DNA of 52,969 bases from a virus, in IMG/VR virus record IMGVR_UViG_3300025098_000066, positions 1 through 52,969 of that record. The stretch is one strand, 5' to 3'. The notes under the pieces were generated by a model that was given only the letters and a program-made list of their open reading frames with translations, was not told where the DNA came from and searched no databases. Both the position numbers and the translations under genes were made by a program. Every line of letters begins with the position of its first letter. Positions within the stretch are counted from its first letter, which is position 1. Positions 17,782-25,771 of this stretch are shown here, one piece after another.

Positions 17782-18662
17782 TAGGCCACGTCCTCATAGT
17801 CAGCATCCAGGCTTTCATGCATCTGGTCTAGGACTTGAGAGGCTTCTGCTTCGTAGACATCACCTTTAATTGCTTTGTAGTACTCACCATCGACGTAAGC
17901 ATTTTCGTCATCTATGATCTGCTTAATCATTGTAATGGTATCAAAAATATCCTTATCGATAGGAAGCGGTGAACCGAAATCAGGGGAGTACTCAAAAGTA
18001 TAGTAAGCCTTGCCCGTGGCAGCACTTTTCCTACGTTTCGTTACCACACCAAGGGCAAAGTTCCACATACTAGATCCACGGGGAATCTGTTTTAAAAACT
18101 GTGTTTCAAAAGGAGAATATAGCCTACCCTTTTCGTCCAGGCGATAATTATTCTGCCCCTTTAAGCGCATCAATACAGGATGATTTTCATAAGTTTTTTC
18201 TTCACCTGAAGAAGACACCCCTGTGTAAGACACTAGGCCCCGTAGTTGTCTTTCATTTTTTACACCTGAATACTTTTTTCTCTGTTCTTCCGTCATGTCC
18301 CGCATCTCTTTGGAACTAGGTTTTCCGCAACGCAGTGTACCTTTCGTATCCCGTGCTTCCTCGAAAAAATCTGTAAGTAAACGGCTTTTGCATGCCATCT
18401 TCTTTTCTTGAGCATCATACAAAGTATACTGATGCATCTGGCTCAACGGACGAAACGTGAAAGATTTTGCGTAAAAGTATTTTTTATCGCTGCCTTTCAC
18501 GAACACATGGCCCAGATCTAGACGGGTTCCACTATCATCTTCATCCTCGTAATTTATCTTTAATTCATCCATAATGACTTTTGAATTTTCTACGCCTGAT
18601 GCGCCAAGTTCTTTTGCCATTGCTGCGAGGTCTGCTGCCTGTACTGTTGTTAGGTCACCCAT
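17781..18662 (-). CDS. candidate ssDNA-binding protein, conserved in HMO-type phages
   Basis: 293 residues with no certain family. Visible features are a central region rich in beta-type sequence with aromatic/basic stretches (FRPLSQMHQYTLYDAQ, WNFALGVVTKRRKS) and a very acidic C-terminal tail (DADYEDVA), the arrangement of phage ssDNA-binding proteins such as T7 gp2.5. It follows the polymerase gene in transcription order and precedes the exonuclease gene. It is preceded by a GGAG ribosome site. The binding role is inferred from tail and context. Confidence 0.45.
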   Translation of the reverse strand: MGDLTTVQAADLAAMAKELGASGVENSKVIMDELKINYEDEDDSGTRLDLGHVFVKGSDKKYFYAKSFTFRPLSQMHQYTLYDAQEKKMACKSRLLTDFFEEARDTKGTLRCGKPSSKEMRDMTEEQRKKYSGVKNERQLRGLVSYTGVSSSGEEKTYENHPVLMRLKGQNNYRLDEKGRLYSPFETQFLKQIPRGSSMWNFALGVVTKRRKSAATGKAYYTFEYSPDFGSPLPIDKDIFDTITMIKQIIDDENAYVDGEYYKAIKGDVYEAEASQVLDQMHESLDADYEDVA

Positions 18663-18711
18663 TGGTGTCTCCTTTATTATTGAGTTTATAATGTACCATA
18701 GTTAAGCACCA

Positions 18712-20484
18712 TTAATCAAGTGGTATCTCTTCTTGATCCAGCCAATTAGGCCCTACCGTCATTTCTACATCCAGAGGCAATACAGGCTTATAATCAAAGC
18801 GTTGCTCCAATTCTTCACCTACATTTGCCATAGCTTCGACCAAAACTTTTTTTACCTGCGTCAATTCATCTGGGTGGCAATCCACTACAATTGAGTCGTG
18901 TACCGTTAAAATGAGTTTCGACTTCAGGTTGTGTTTCTTAAACAGCCTAAAAGCACGGATACAGGCCAGAGGTACTATGTCCCCTGTGGCAAATCCTTGG
19001 ATCGGATAGTTGACTACTTGAGTAGCATTCGTAACACGACCATTCTTCAGTCTACGGGCATTAGGCCAGTAGTACTGTCTACCACTAGGCGTCTGGACTA
19101 TGCCGTTCTTAACTACCCCATCCATAAGACGTTGCTGGTAAGATTTTAGACCTTTGTAGATCACAAAGAATTCGTCGTAATATTTCTTCTCATGTTCCGC
19201 TAGACCTGACCCTTGCGAACCATATAGGGGAGCAAACGTATGAAATTTTACTTGGGCACGAGTTTCTTTGGTTACTTCTCCGGCAGGTATCCTGTGAATG
19301 ATAGAAGCTGTCTGCTTGTGAATGTCCTTACCATTTAGAATATCCTCAATAATCTGGGGATCTCTAGATACTTCTCCAGCAACACGAAATTCCAAACCTG
19401 AGTAATCAAATTCAACTATTTTGTAGTCAAATCTAGACACCATAGCTTTACGAACAGGGAAGCCTCTTTTCGGCATATTTTGCAGGTTAATATTAGAAGA
19501 ACTAAGACGCCCGGTTGCGGTTATGCACTGGTTAAAGTTCGTGTGTATTAATCCGTTAGGACGGGTCCATGTTTCGATGCCTTTAACGAAGCTAGTTAAG
19601 TAGGTAGACACTGCCGAAAGCCTACTAATCTTCGTAAGGAACTCTACCGCTAGGTCATTGTTCTTACTTCTAGCATGAGAGATCAAAAGCTTTATTGTGC
19701 CTTTGTCAGTTTTAAAACCATTCACGGAAGCATACTGAGGACCAAGAGGACTTATCTTCAGCCCCGCCACCTTGCCAGTAGGATTATAGAAAGCACCGAC
19801 CCCCACACATGAGGGACACTTAGACAAGTTTTTATATGGGTCACCAGGAACTTTGTAGGTGACCTTATTCTTTGTCCGGGTTTTCTGTTTATACTTCTGT
19901 ACCAGACCCCGACCATCACACTCTGGGCAGCAAACAACAGAAGTTTTCTGGATTACTTTAGTGTTTGAACGCACCGCAGTATTAAACTCTGCTATGCTCA
20001 TACGAGGAGGTGGAAGAGGTTTACCTTCAGCGTTTGTGCCGATGCGGAAAGTCTGTATATGGTAGTCCCTGTTAACTACCTCTCTGCTATATATAAGTTT
20101 AGATACATCTGCTCCTGAATTTAAATTGATTGGGGTATCCCCCATAACAATTTCTACGATCTCTTCCAGGCGTTTACTTAGTTCATCATGCTCTTTCTGG
20201 AACTGCTCACCGATAGATGAAAGTTCTTCTAAATCTATCTTTACCCCATTAGTCTCACACTCAACCAGAAACTCAAGCATCTCATTCATTAGGACAACAA
20301 TAGGTTTTAAGGATTTATTTTCCTCTGCCTCGAAAGCATCCATCTGTGATAGGTACACCCCAGCACATGATCTAACATCCGCCTCTGCATATGGAATTAC
20401 AACATCATCCAGAGGCATAGCTTCAAATCCGATGCCTGACTTAAACAGATCATCGACTAGTTCACTTTTCTTTTGCTCAATCAT
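18712..20484 (-). CDS. polA: DNA polymerase I family, with DnaJ-like zinc-finger insertion
   Basis: 590 residues. Polymerase motifs: TATGRLSSSN (322-331), motif A VEFDYSGLEF (357-366, Asp360), motif B R409...K413...F417...Y421-G, and motif C VHDSIV. Between the exonuclease remnant and the polymerase sits an insertion with two CxxCxGxG units (Cys186/Cys189 and Cys223/Cys226), the partial DnaJ central domain known from phage HMO-2011. The first 45 residues hold an Exo III motif (PYAEAD, 31-36) that completes the proofreading domain of the preceding ORF, which overlaps by four bases. Phe417 aligns with E. coli Phe762. Confidence 0.93.
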   Translation of the reverse strand: MIEQKKSELVDDLFKSGIGFEAMPLDDVVIPYAEADVRSCAGVYLSQMDAFEAEENKSLKPIVVLMNEMLEFLVECETNGVKIDLEELSSIGEQFQKEHDELSKRLEEIVEIVMGDTPINLNSGADVSKLIYSREVVNRDYHIQTFRIGTNAEGKPLPPPRMSIAEFNTAVRSNTKVIQKTSVVCCPECDGRGLVQKYKQKTRTKNKVTYKVPGDPYKNLSKCPSCVGVGAFYNPTGKVAGLKISPLGPQYASVNGFKTDKGTIKLLISHARSKNNDLAVEFLTKISRLSAVSTYLTSFVKGIETWTRPNGLIHTNFNQCITATGRLSSSNINLQNMPKRGFPVRKAMVSRFDYKIVEFDYSGLEFRVAGEVSRDPQIIEDILNGKDIHKQTASIIHRIPAGEVTKETRAQVKFHTFAPLYGSQGSGLAEHEKKYYDEFFVIYKGLKSYQQRLMDGVVKNGIVQTPSGRQYYWPNARRLKNGRVTNATQVVNYPIQGFATGDIVPLACIRAFRLFKKHNLKSKLILTVHDSIVVDCHPDELTQVKKVLVEAMANVGEELEQRFDYKPVLPLDVEMTVGPNWLDQEEIPLD

Positions 20485-20873
20485 CCCCAGCCACCTCTGC
20501 GCTGGGCAGTTTCTTTCAAAGAAAGCTTAGTTCTCTGGCCTTTAGACAGGATATATTCGTTGATCATTGTGCAACGTATTGTAGGAGGGATAGGCATACC
20601 CATAGCCTTTAGCCACAAGACATCGAACTTAGCATTATGCGCCACTAGCACGTCAGCTTCTTGCAGAGCTTTACGCAAAGGTTCAGGGCTGTCAGGCACA
20701 TCCTGTTCATTATGATGAAAGACAAGATTAGTTACTTCATCAACGGTGTCCCACCCTATCCATCCAAAGTGCGCTGACACGCATTTGTTCAGCGGGTTGA
20801 AGGGACTGTTGTCTATCTTGCCATCGAACCGTTGGACGGTGGTTTCCAGATCTAATACGAGGGTTTTATTCAT
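20481..20873 (-). CDS. 3'-5' exonuclease (DnaQ-like) N-terminal part of the polymerase
   Basis: 130 residues with Exo I (LDLETT, Asp7/Glu9) and Exo II (VAHNAKFDVLWL) but no Exo III. The missing Exo III Tyr-x3-Asp lies at the start of the next ORF, so the two products make one proofreading domain. The ORFs overlap by ATGA in a -1 relation, next to a GGGG run; one extra G would fuse them. This could be a natural split gene with coupled translation, a frameshift site or a sequencing indel. Confidence 0.85.
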   Translation of the reverse strand: MNKTLVLDLETTVQRFDGKIDNSPFNPLNKCVSAHFGWIGWDTVDEVTNLVFHHNEQDVPDSPEPLRKALQEADVLVAHNAKFDVLWLKAMGMPIPPTIRCTMINEYILSKGQRTKLSLKETAQRRGGWG

Positions 20874-21049
20874 ATGTTGAACCCCGATAACTTAGATACA
20901 ATCTTTGATTGAACGGAGATCAAACGCTGGATTAAAGAAAACTGTTCGTCCAATAGAATTTTAATCTCAGGGGCTTTTGTTTTCTGATACTCTGCTTTGT
21001 TCTTCTCAAGCATTTCATAGAATTCTTTTAGGTCTGTTTCATTAAGCAT
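20870..21049 (-). CDS. small helical protein, hypothetical
   Basis: 59 residues from MLNETDLKEF, Lys/Glu/Leu-rich and probably one long amphipathic helix pair. The internal ATG at 21049 is preferred over a longer frame because it overlaps the end of the upstream gene by eight bases, like its operon neighbours, and gives a sensible helical protein. Its stop overlaps the exonuclease start. No family is recognised. Confidence 0.55.
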   Translation of the reverse strand: MLNETDLKEFYEMLEKNKAEYQKTKAPEIKILLDEQFSLIQRLISVQSKIVSKLSGFNI

Positions 21050-21353
21050 CCGCTGACCCCCGCAATCTGTGAAGTAGGTCCATAGTGTTACCGTAGGGAT
21101 ACCACCAACCATTTCCCCCTATAACCGACCATTTTTTAACTACTAAGCTGACAAGGTATTTTTCATCTATCCGTATTTTTCCTCCCCAATAATCCACTCC
21201 TTCCCCGCCAAGCTCCATAAACTTATGCAGGGTTTTTAGTTTGTGTAGATTTTTACTAGCTGTCTGATTGTAACTAGTGTCACTTAATTTAAGCCTGTGT
21301 GCTTCATGTATGGCGTCTTTTACATCTTGAAGAGTGCAGCCAGGATTTATCAT
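21042..21353 (-). CDS. hypothetical protein in replication operon
   Basis: 103 residues. The N-terminal half is basic and helical (TLQDVKDAIHEAHRLKLS, then SKNLHKLKTLHKF); the C-terminal half is aromatic (VDYWGGKIRID, NGWWYPYGN). Both ends overlap genes of the operon, supporting translation. No motif that gives a function is visible. Confidence 0.6.
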   Translation of the reverse strand: MINPGCTLQDVKDAIHEAHRLKLSDTSYNQTASKNLHKLKTLHKFMELGGEGVDYWGGKIRIDEKYLVSLVVKKWSVIGGNGWWYPYGNTMDLLHRLRGSADA

Positions 21354-21877
21354 AATGTTCTCCCGTAAAATTTAGTGCGGTAGCTTTCGTCATGGCGGTC
21401 AAATAAATACCAACATGCGTTGTCTTTTCCTGTGGTGTTATCGAACCACTTTACCCGACCAATACTCACTATTTTGCGTAACCTAGGCAGGAACGGTATG
21501 GATTGCTTTGTGTGAATCCAATCCGCATCGAATAGCAGCCAGGTAGGTCTAAGGTTGGAAAAGGTTTCTATCATGGGGTGTAGAATAGATCTTTCCCAGG
21601 GCGGGTTGGTCACTATAACATCCGCATTCTTTAGGTGATGCTCCTCAATATTAAGGGCATCCAGAGTAATTATCCCAAGCCTCTGAGGCTCCAGATCATA
21701 GGCACTTACGCAGTTCATATCCATAGCCAGTAGGCAACGGATCAATGCCCCATCCCCCGCACAGGGTTCACAAAACGTCTGGATATCCTGCATGAATGGT
21801 CTGATAGGTTCAGCCGCTTCTATAGGCGTCCTATAGTAATCACGGGGCTTACGTTCAAAGTTAGATCGTTTCCCCAT
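21350..21877 (-). CDS. DNA adenine methyltransferase-like protein
   Basis: 175 residues from the ATG that overlaps the helicase stop (TGATG); the longer upstream frame lies inside the helicase gene and is rejected. Motif I is EPCAGDG (37-43) for S-adenosylmethionine, and motif IV is TNPPW (90-94), the amino-methyltransferase NPPW signature. The protein is compact, with no clear target-recognition domain. It may modify phage DNA against host restriction or mark newly replicated DNA. No cognate endonuclease gene lies nearby. Confidence 0.82.
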   Translation of the reverse strand: MGKRSNFERKPRDYYRTPIEAAEPIRPFMQDIQTFCEPCAGDGALIRCLLAMDMNCVSAYDLEPQRLGIITLDALNIEEHHLKNADVIVTNPPWERSILHPMIETFSNLRPTWLLFDADWIHTKQSIPFLPRLRKIVSIGRVKWFDNTTGKDNACWYLFDRHDESYRTKFYGRTL

Positions 21878-23094
21878 CAGTCTACATACCTTGTTATTTC
21901 GGCCTGTAGATTGCAGATGATTTGACCATGCCAACCTGATAATTTGTTCTTGGAGATTTGTAGGAACCTAGTGGGATCAGGGCCATCATCATCCTCCCCA
22001 GAGGATTTACCCACACCACAAATAAGATCTGCTTCCGCTGCCTTACCAGTGCGGCTGTTCTCCATCATAGAGAAGTCTAGGCGTACACGTCCCTCTGCTT
22101 CCGCACTTGCCTGGGATACAGCGATGATACCGCATTCATGCCGTTTAGCTAATTCTCTAGCTTGTCGGTATATTTCACGAAGCTTTTCATGTGTACCACC
22201 AAACTGACCCGATATGTTGACTTTATCAAGTTGATCCACCACCAGGATATCAGGCTTGATACGGGCGACATACCCATCCAACATAGTCATATCCCATTCC
22301 TGGGCGTCTTTCATAATTAAACGATCACGAATTGCGAGGTAACGGCTTGAAGCTAAATCAGGGTTAGCTTGTATATCTGTTGTGGTCATTCCTGTGAATG
22401 ATTGTATCGCCCGTAGCTTCGTGCGCCGGGTTGCTTCCTCGTTACCAATGTATAGTACCTTCGCACCTTGCTGACAGAAACCATCTGGAGCAGAACATAG
22501 GCTAACAGCTAGGGCGCTCTTACCTGTTTCAGGTCTGGCGAAGATAATCATAAACTCACTAGGGCCTAGTCCGTATACATTCCTAGAAAGCTGATTGATG
22601 TTAAATTTCCATCGTGACTCATCACTTGCTTGTGCGAGTAATTCATGCAGATCATCTGTTGTCGGCTCACCAAAATCGTCTGGAAGGTAGTCTTCTGAGG
22701 TGCGCTCAATCAGGCTCTTCAGTTTAGCCATTGCATCCACATGGCCTTCAGCCATTTGAATACCTAAGTTGGTTACATCCCGGCCTGTCTCTTTGCGCCA
22801 GAGATCCCCAATAACATCCCGTGCTATCTCTTGTGTCAGGGGTGTTTGCTGCCGCACTTCCGCTAACGTATCAGCAAAGTCTTCTTTCTCAGAAACTGTA
22901 GCTACGGGGTTGTTGGTGGCCCAGATTGCTAGGATGTCGTTAGTATTAACATCCTGATCATATTTATCCTGTGCCTGGGCAATGGTTTTATAAACCTCTG
23001 CATTGTTACCTGTGAATAGTGACTGCCTCATTTTTGTTTTATTTGCTTGATAGAATTCTGAAGACAGTAGCGTCTTCAACAATGCTTTATCCAT
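21877..23094 (-). CDS. DnaB-like replicative helicase
   Basis: 405 residues. An N-terminal region of about 150 residues precedes the RecA-like core: Walker A ARPETGKS (186-193) with Ala in place of the usual first Gly, Walker B ILVVDQLD (283-290), a following IIAVSQ motif, and a C-terminal arginine-containing segment. It unwinds DNA at the phage fork and would work with the separate TOPRIM primase at 23685. The gene is the first after a terminator (23171) and an ACCATA/TATGGT site, so it probably opens its own transcription unit. Confidence 0.88.
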   Translation of the reverse strand: MDKALLKTLLSSEFYQANKTKMRQSLFTGNNAEVYKTIAQAQDKYDQDVNTNDILAIWATNNPVATVSEKEDFADTLAEVRQQTPLTQEIARDVIGDLWRKETGRDVTNLGIQMAEGHVDAMAKLKSLIERTSEDYLPDDFGEPTTDDLHELLAQASDESRWKFNINQLSRNVYGLGPSEFMIIFARPETGKSALAVSLCSAPDGFCQQGAKVLYIGNEEATRRTKLRAIQSFTGMTTTDIQANPDLASSRYLAIRDRLIMKDAQEWDMTMLDGYVARIKPDILVVDQLDKVNISGQFGGTHEKLREIYRQARELAKRHECGIIAVSQASAEAEGRVRLDFSMMENSRTGKAAEADLICGVGKSSGEDDDGPDPTRFLQISKNKLSGWHGQIICNLQAEITRYVD

Positions 23095-23147
23095 GTTTGG
23101 CCCTTTCTAGCTAGCTGTAGCGTGATGCCACAATCACTGTATAGAGG

Positions 23148-23161
23148 ACCATAGTAATGGT
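23148..23161 (-). promoter_or_regulatory. ACCATA/ATGGT near-palindrome upstream of the helicase gene
   Basis: ACCATAGTAATGGT is one of several near-copies of ACCATAGTTATGGT that lie before transcription units (26908, 32086). On the minus strand its TATGGT could be a -10 giving a start near 23141. No good -35 is seen, so an operator is equally possible. Confidence 0.45.
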
Positions 23162-23170
23162 AATCAAGAT

Positions 23171-23204
23171 AAAAAAAGACCCCAGGTAAAACCCAGGGCC
23201 TTAA
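23171..23204 (-). terminator. terminator after the small gene at 23234
   Basis: On the minus strand a GC-rich stem (GGCCCTGGG against CCTGGGGTC with wobble pairs) around TTTTA is followed by seven T. It separates the primase-side operon from the helicase operon. Confidence 0.75.
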
Positions 23205-23233
23205 TGTAGATTAAACTGTTTTGTTACAGTTAT

Positions 23234-23440
23234 TTATGTCTGACGAAATTTCATCTTCTTTAAGTCAGGTTGGGTATCCCCTCTGCGCTCACGCATATCC
23301 ACTGTGCTATACACAATGTTTGAATTACCTTTAGTTATTTCGTCTACCTTGCTCTGGAGTGCTTTCTGTTGATCAGCAGCTTCAATTAATCCTGCATCTG
23401 GCAGATCGTAGTCCAGTAGGACCAACGCTCGTAATTTCAT
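23234..23440 (-). CDS. hypothetical 68-residue protein
   Basis: The N-terminus MKLRALVLLDYDLPDAG looks like a beta-strand plus acidic loop. The rest is helical and basic (DLKKMKFRQ end). An AAAGG ribosome site lies a few bases before the ATG. It is the last gene before the terminator at 23171. No family is recognised. Confidence 0.6.
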   Translation of the reverse strand: MKLRALVLLDYDLPDAGLIEAADQQKALQSKVDEITKGNSNIVYSTVDMRERRGDTQPDLKKMKFRQT

Positions 23441-23503
23441 AGTACACCTTTAAAATGATAGATTATCCATAGTGCAGTTGTTACCTGCACAGCCCCCATA
23501 AAC

Positions 23504-23698
23504 TTAAAGAGCAGGGGGGCCAAGGTGTGGATGAAGTGAATATGTACAAATAGCGGTAAAAGTACTAGGCCCGTATCTATCGCACTTAGCAGACATCTTT
23601 GAGGCAGTCCTACATGACTTACCTGCGGTGGACGATATCAAATAAGACCACTTATATTTAGATTTAAGTGTAGTATTCTTAGTGTCAATAATAATCAT
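23504..23698 (-). CDS. possible small basic protein, uncertain frame
   Basis: 64 residues starting MIIIDTKNTTLKSKYKW, with the ATG overlapping the primase stop. An overlapping +1 frame of the same strand encodes a strongly hydrophobic stretch (LVLLPLFVHIHF, then TALWIIYHF) that runs to the ATGA of the next gene but lacks an upstream ATG. One of the two frames is probably the real product. The second would be a small membrane protein, possibly started at a rare codon. Confidence 0.35.
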   Translation of the reverse strand: MIIIDTKNTTLKSKYKWSYLISSTAGKSCRTASKMSAKCDRYGPSTFTAICTYSLHPHLGPPAL

Positions 23699-24467
23699 TT
23701 AGCAGTCTCTCTGTATCTTGTAAGTTTAGAACCTTTAGATCTAACTTAGTTATCCTCATTGTTGTGGACTTAGATAAAGCCCGACACATAAACACTGCCT
23801 TTTGTTTAGCGTCATTGTCAAGGACAATAATTATTTTATTGTAACTATTAAGTGATTTTTCGAGGTCTTTAGTTAGGTTCGTACCTAATAGTGCGACACC
23901 TACTGTATTATTACATCTGGATACAGCACAGGCAGAAGCTGCATCTTCAACTAGTACCGCTGTAGATCCCTTACCAACGTGAACTCCAGCCTGTGTATTT
24001 CCATATGACCACCACTTAGGGCCTCTACTAGAGAGGCTTCTACCAACAGCACCTTCACTAGTATGTGTATAGAAAAGGACTCTGTCCTCATTAGGGCAAT
24101 ACTTCAAAGTAACTGACCCATCTTGGTAAGCTTCATAACTATTAACTGATTTAATATATTCCACTGCGGCGGGGTGATTATCTATCGACGTAACCATTGT
24201 GGGTAGAGGGGTAGTCTTTTTCTCAAACTTTGTTTTATTCTTTCCTGCCATATACGCTTTAGCTTCTTCAATAGTCCTGGGACCAGAGTATACACCTTTA
24301 GCTGTACAGCTTGCTTTATAGCAGTTCCAAAGAGTTTTACCGTCCATCTTGGATATACTGAATTTCTTACGTCCACCACAGAACGGGCAATCTATAGACT
24401 TATGCTCACCATCCGTAAGATTTATAGATTGTAATATGTCCCACTGGTCACGATAACTAAAGTTCAT
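23685..24467 (-). CDS. TOPRIM DNA primase
   Basis: 260 residues. An N-terminal zinc ribbon (CPFCGG at 27-32, then Cys49 and Cys54) is followed by the TOPRIM core with Glu174 (VLVEDAASA) and Asp217/Asp219 (IIIVLDNDA). It lacks a fused helicase, which is encoded separately at 21877; together they equal T7 gp4. The ribosome site is GGGAGGG, complementary to the loop of the predicted small RNA at 26989. Confidence 0.88.
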   Translation of the reverse strand: MNFSYRDQWDILQSINLTDGEHKSIDCPFCGGRKKFSISKMDGKTLWNCYKASCTAKGVYSGPRTIEEAKAYMAGKNKTKFEKKTTPLPTMVTSIDNHPAAVEYIKSVNSYEAYQDGSVTLKYCPNEDRVLFYTHTSEGAVGRSLSSRGPKWWSYGNTQAGVHVGKGSTAVLVEDAASACAVSRCNNTVGVALLGTNLTKDLEKSLNSYNKIIIVLDNDAKQKAVFMCRALSKSTTMRITKLDLKVLNLQDTERLLNDYY

Positions 24468-24631
24468 TGTATACCCTCCCTAGGTATTCCACCCCTGGAC
24501 GGGGTGTCCGTAGGATACAGTCAATGGTCAACTAGTCAACAGTTAATTGTGGTATTTAGTAAGGTGATAGGTTTTTAGCCTAACTAATTGATATCTCTGT
24601 ATCTTATTGATATTTAATAAGTTTCGCAGAC

Positions 24632-24669
24632 CCTGAAGGTCGTAGGTTCAAATCCTACTCCCGCAACCA
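24632..24669 (+). other. attP: candidate attP core: 3' half of a tRNA
   Basis: CCTGA (3' anticodon-stem strand), AGGTC variable loop, a perfect T arm (GTAGG-TTCAAAT-CCTAC), acceptor TCCCGCA, discriminator A and CCA. The 5' half of a tRNA is absent upstream, so this is not a functional tRNA. The sequence resembles alphaproteobacterial initiator tRNA (fMet), from memory and without a search. Tyrosine recombinases commonly use tRNA 3' ends, and the integrase gene is about 1.1 kb away. Confidence 0.75.
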
Positions 24670-24670
24670 A

Positions 24671-24710
24671 AATCCAATGATATCAGTAACTTAACTAGTA
24701 TCATTGGATT
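24671..24710. repeat. perfect 12-bp inverted repeat beside the attP core
   Basis: AATCCAATGATA (24671-24682) and TATCATTGGATT (24699-24710) face each other over 16 bp, one base past the tRNA CCA. Possible roles are a terminator-like hairpin without a U run, or a protein site used in recombination. Confidence 0.65.
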
Positions 24711-24739
24711 GGATTGGTTAAAATTGGTCGGGTCACCCC

Positions 24740-25471
24740 TTACCTGTATTGATTCTGTATAGACTTATAGGTTGCTCTTTGTCTTTCTTCATCAGTCATT
24801 GGTCTGATCTGCGGTTTGTTATCACCCATAATAATGGGGAACGCTGGGGTCATAACCTTTTTAATTTCACGGGCTAATAGGACATGCTCCCATTGCGTGA
24901 CCCCTTCATCGTCCCGTACATCCAGGTAATGGAGCCAGGACCGTAGTGTGCCGTTCACATAGAGCGTGGACATCGTAAGCCCCTCTGGAAGCAGCGCACG
25001 GGCTGTTTCTTTGGCTACGTTCATAGACCTCATTTCTTCATAGGCTTCTTTCGCCGCTGTTTTAACATCAAGAGTAAGGAAACCGTTTCGGGTTTTAACT
25101 TCGTCGGTCAGGTCATCTACACTGTTCTGACGGTTCTTTGTATCTTGCCTACGATACTCACGATTTGTGAATTCTATTTCATCTGAGTATCGCTGGCTGA
25201 ATTCCTGAAAGCTGAAGCTGCGGTGACGCAATAACTGACGGGTTATATCCCTAGGAGCCTTGACCTCTACAACAGCGTTAGCCATCTCAAACACGGACCA
25301 ATGCTTATTCTTCATGCAGTATTTAAGAAGCGCCTCGGCTGTCTTATGGTTGGCCTGGTTAGATGGGTTGGAAACCCTGGCAGCATAAGAGATCAGTTCT
25401 TCGGGCGAACTGGCATCCATATTTATGGTAGGTTGAGTTAGTCCAACAAGTTTAGCTAATATTTTTACCAA
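24740..25471 (-). CDS. thyX: flavin-dependent thymidylate synthase
   Basis: 243 residues. Makes dTMP from dUMP with FAD, NADPH and methylene-tetrahydrofolate. The ThyX signature RHRSFSFQEFSQRYS (82-96) is intact, with flanking conserved KAPRDITRQL. The frame starts with TTG overlapping the stop of the small gene at 25465, with a GGAG about eight bases upstream; an ATG start further in would cost conserved N-terminal sequence. It lies between integrase and attP, an arrangement that would keep thyX at a prophage end. Confidence 0.92.
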   Translation of the reverse strand: MVKILAKLVGLTQPTINMDASSPEELISYAARVSNPSNQANHKTAEALLKYCMKNKHWSVFEMANAVVEVKAPRDITRQLLRHRSFSFQEFSQRYSDEIEFTNREYRRQDTKNRQNSVDDLTDEVKTRNGFLTLDVKTAAKEAYEEMRSMNVAKETARALLPEGLTMSTLYVNGTLRSWLHYLDVRDDEGVTQWEHVLLAREIKKVMTPAFPIIMGDNKPQIRPMTDEERQRATYKSIQNQYR

Positions 25472-25620
25472 GGCGGTTCTCCATTATCGTCTAGTTCTAC
25501 TTTGTTAAATTCAAATACATTTGGGTGGGGAAGGTCTTCATGTTCGTCTAATGGGTTGTTAGTAAGCACCCCAATAGATTCCAAGTGACGCTCCAGTTCT
25601 GGAGGTATCCTAACGTCCAT
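25465..25620 (-). CDS. small acidic protein, hypothetical
   Basis: 51 residues, starting MDVRIPPELERHLESIG and rich in Asp/Glu/Pro. The ATG overlaps the stop region of the gene at 25610 and its TAA overlaps the TTG of thyX, a chain of coupled starts from integrase to thyX. No family is recognised. Confidence 0.6.
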   Translation of the reverse strand: MDVRIPPELERHLESIGVLTNNPLDEHEDLPHPNVFEFNKVELDDNGEPPW

Positions 25621-25771
25621 CTGTTTTTCTTAGCTCCCAGCGGATGGCAGTAACTAAATCGATAAACCGTTCAGTGAGCGGGTAAATATGATATGTAGGA
25701 ATATCCGCTGACTTAAATACCTTCCTCAGTTCATCTTCAAAGGCTGCTCTTGCCTCATTTACATTTCTCAT
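25610..25771 (-). CDS. small protein coupled to integrase
   Basis: 53 residues, starting MRNVNEARAAFEDELR, helical and mildly basic at the end (WELRKTDGR). The ATG overlaps the integrase TGA (ATGA). Being co-translated with the integrase makes an accessory role in recombination conceivable, but no winged-helix or excisionase motif is visible. Confidence 0.6.
   Translation of the reverse strand: MRNVNEARAAFEDELRKVFKSADIPTYHIYPLTERFIDLVTAIRWELRKTDGR

Larger units (their letters stand above)
24468..24739. other. non-coding attachment region between thyX and primase
   Basis: 272 bp without a credible ORF. From left to right it holds a small hairpin (CACCCC/GGGGTG near 24489-24505), repeated GTCAAC and TTGATAT words, the tRNA-like core at 24632-24669 and a perfect 12-bp inverted repeat. 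The AT-rich flanks and short repeats fit integrase arm and accessory sites. Confidence 0.6.

Noticed and set aside
21878-21934. 19-codon extension of the methyltransferase
   Set aside because: Lies within the helicase 3' end; the ATG overlapping the helicase stop (TGATG) matches the operon's coupling style.
24605-24669. Complete tRNA gene
   Set aside because: Only the 3' half is present; no D arm, anticodon loop or 5' acceptor strand can be found upstream, so it is an attachment core.
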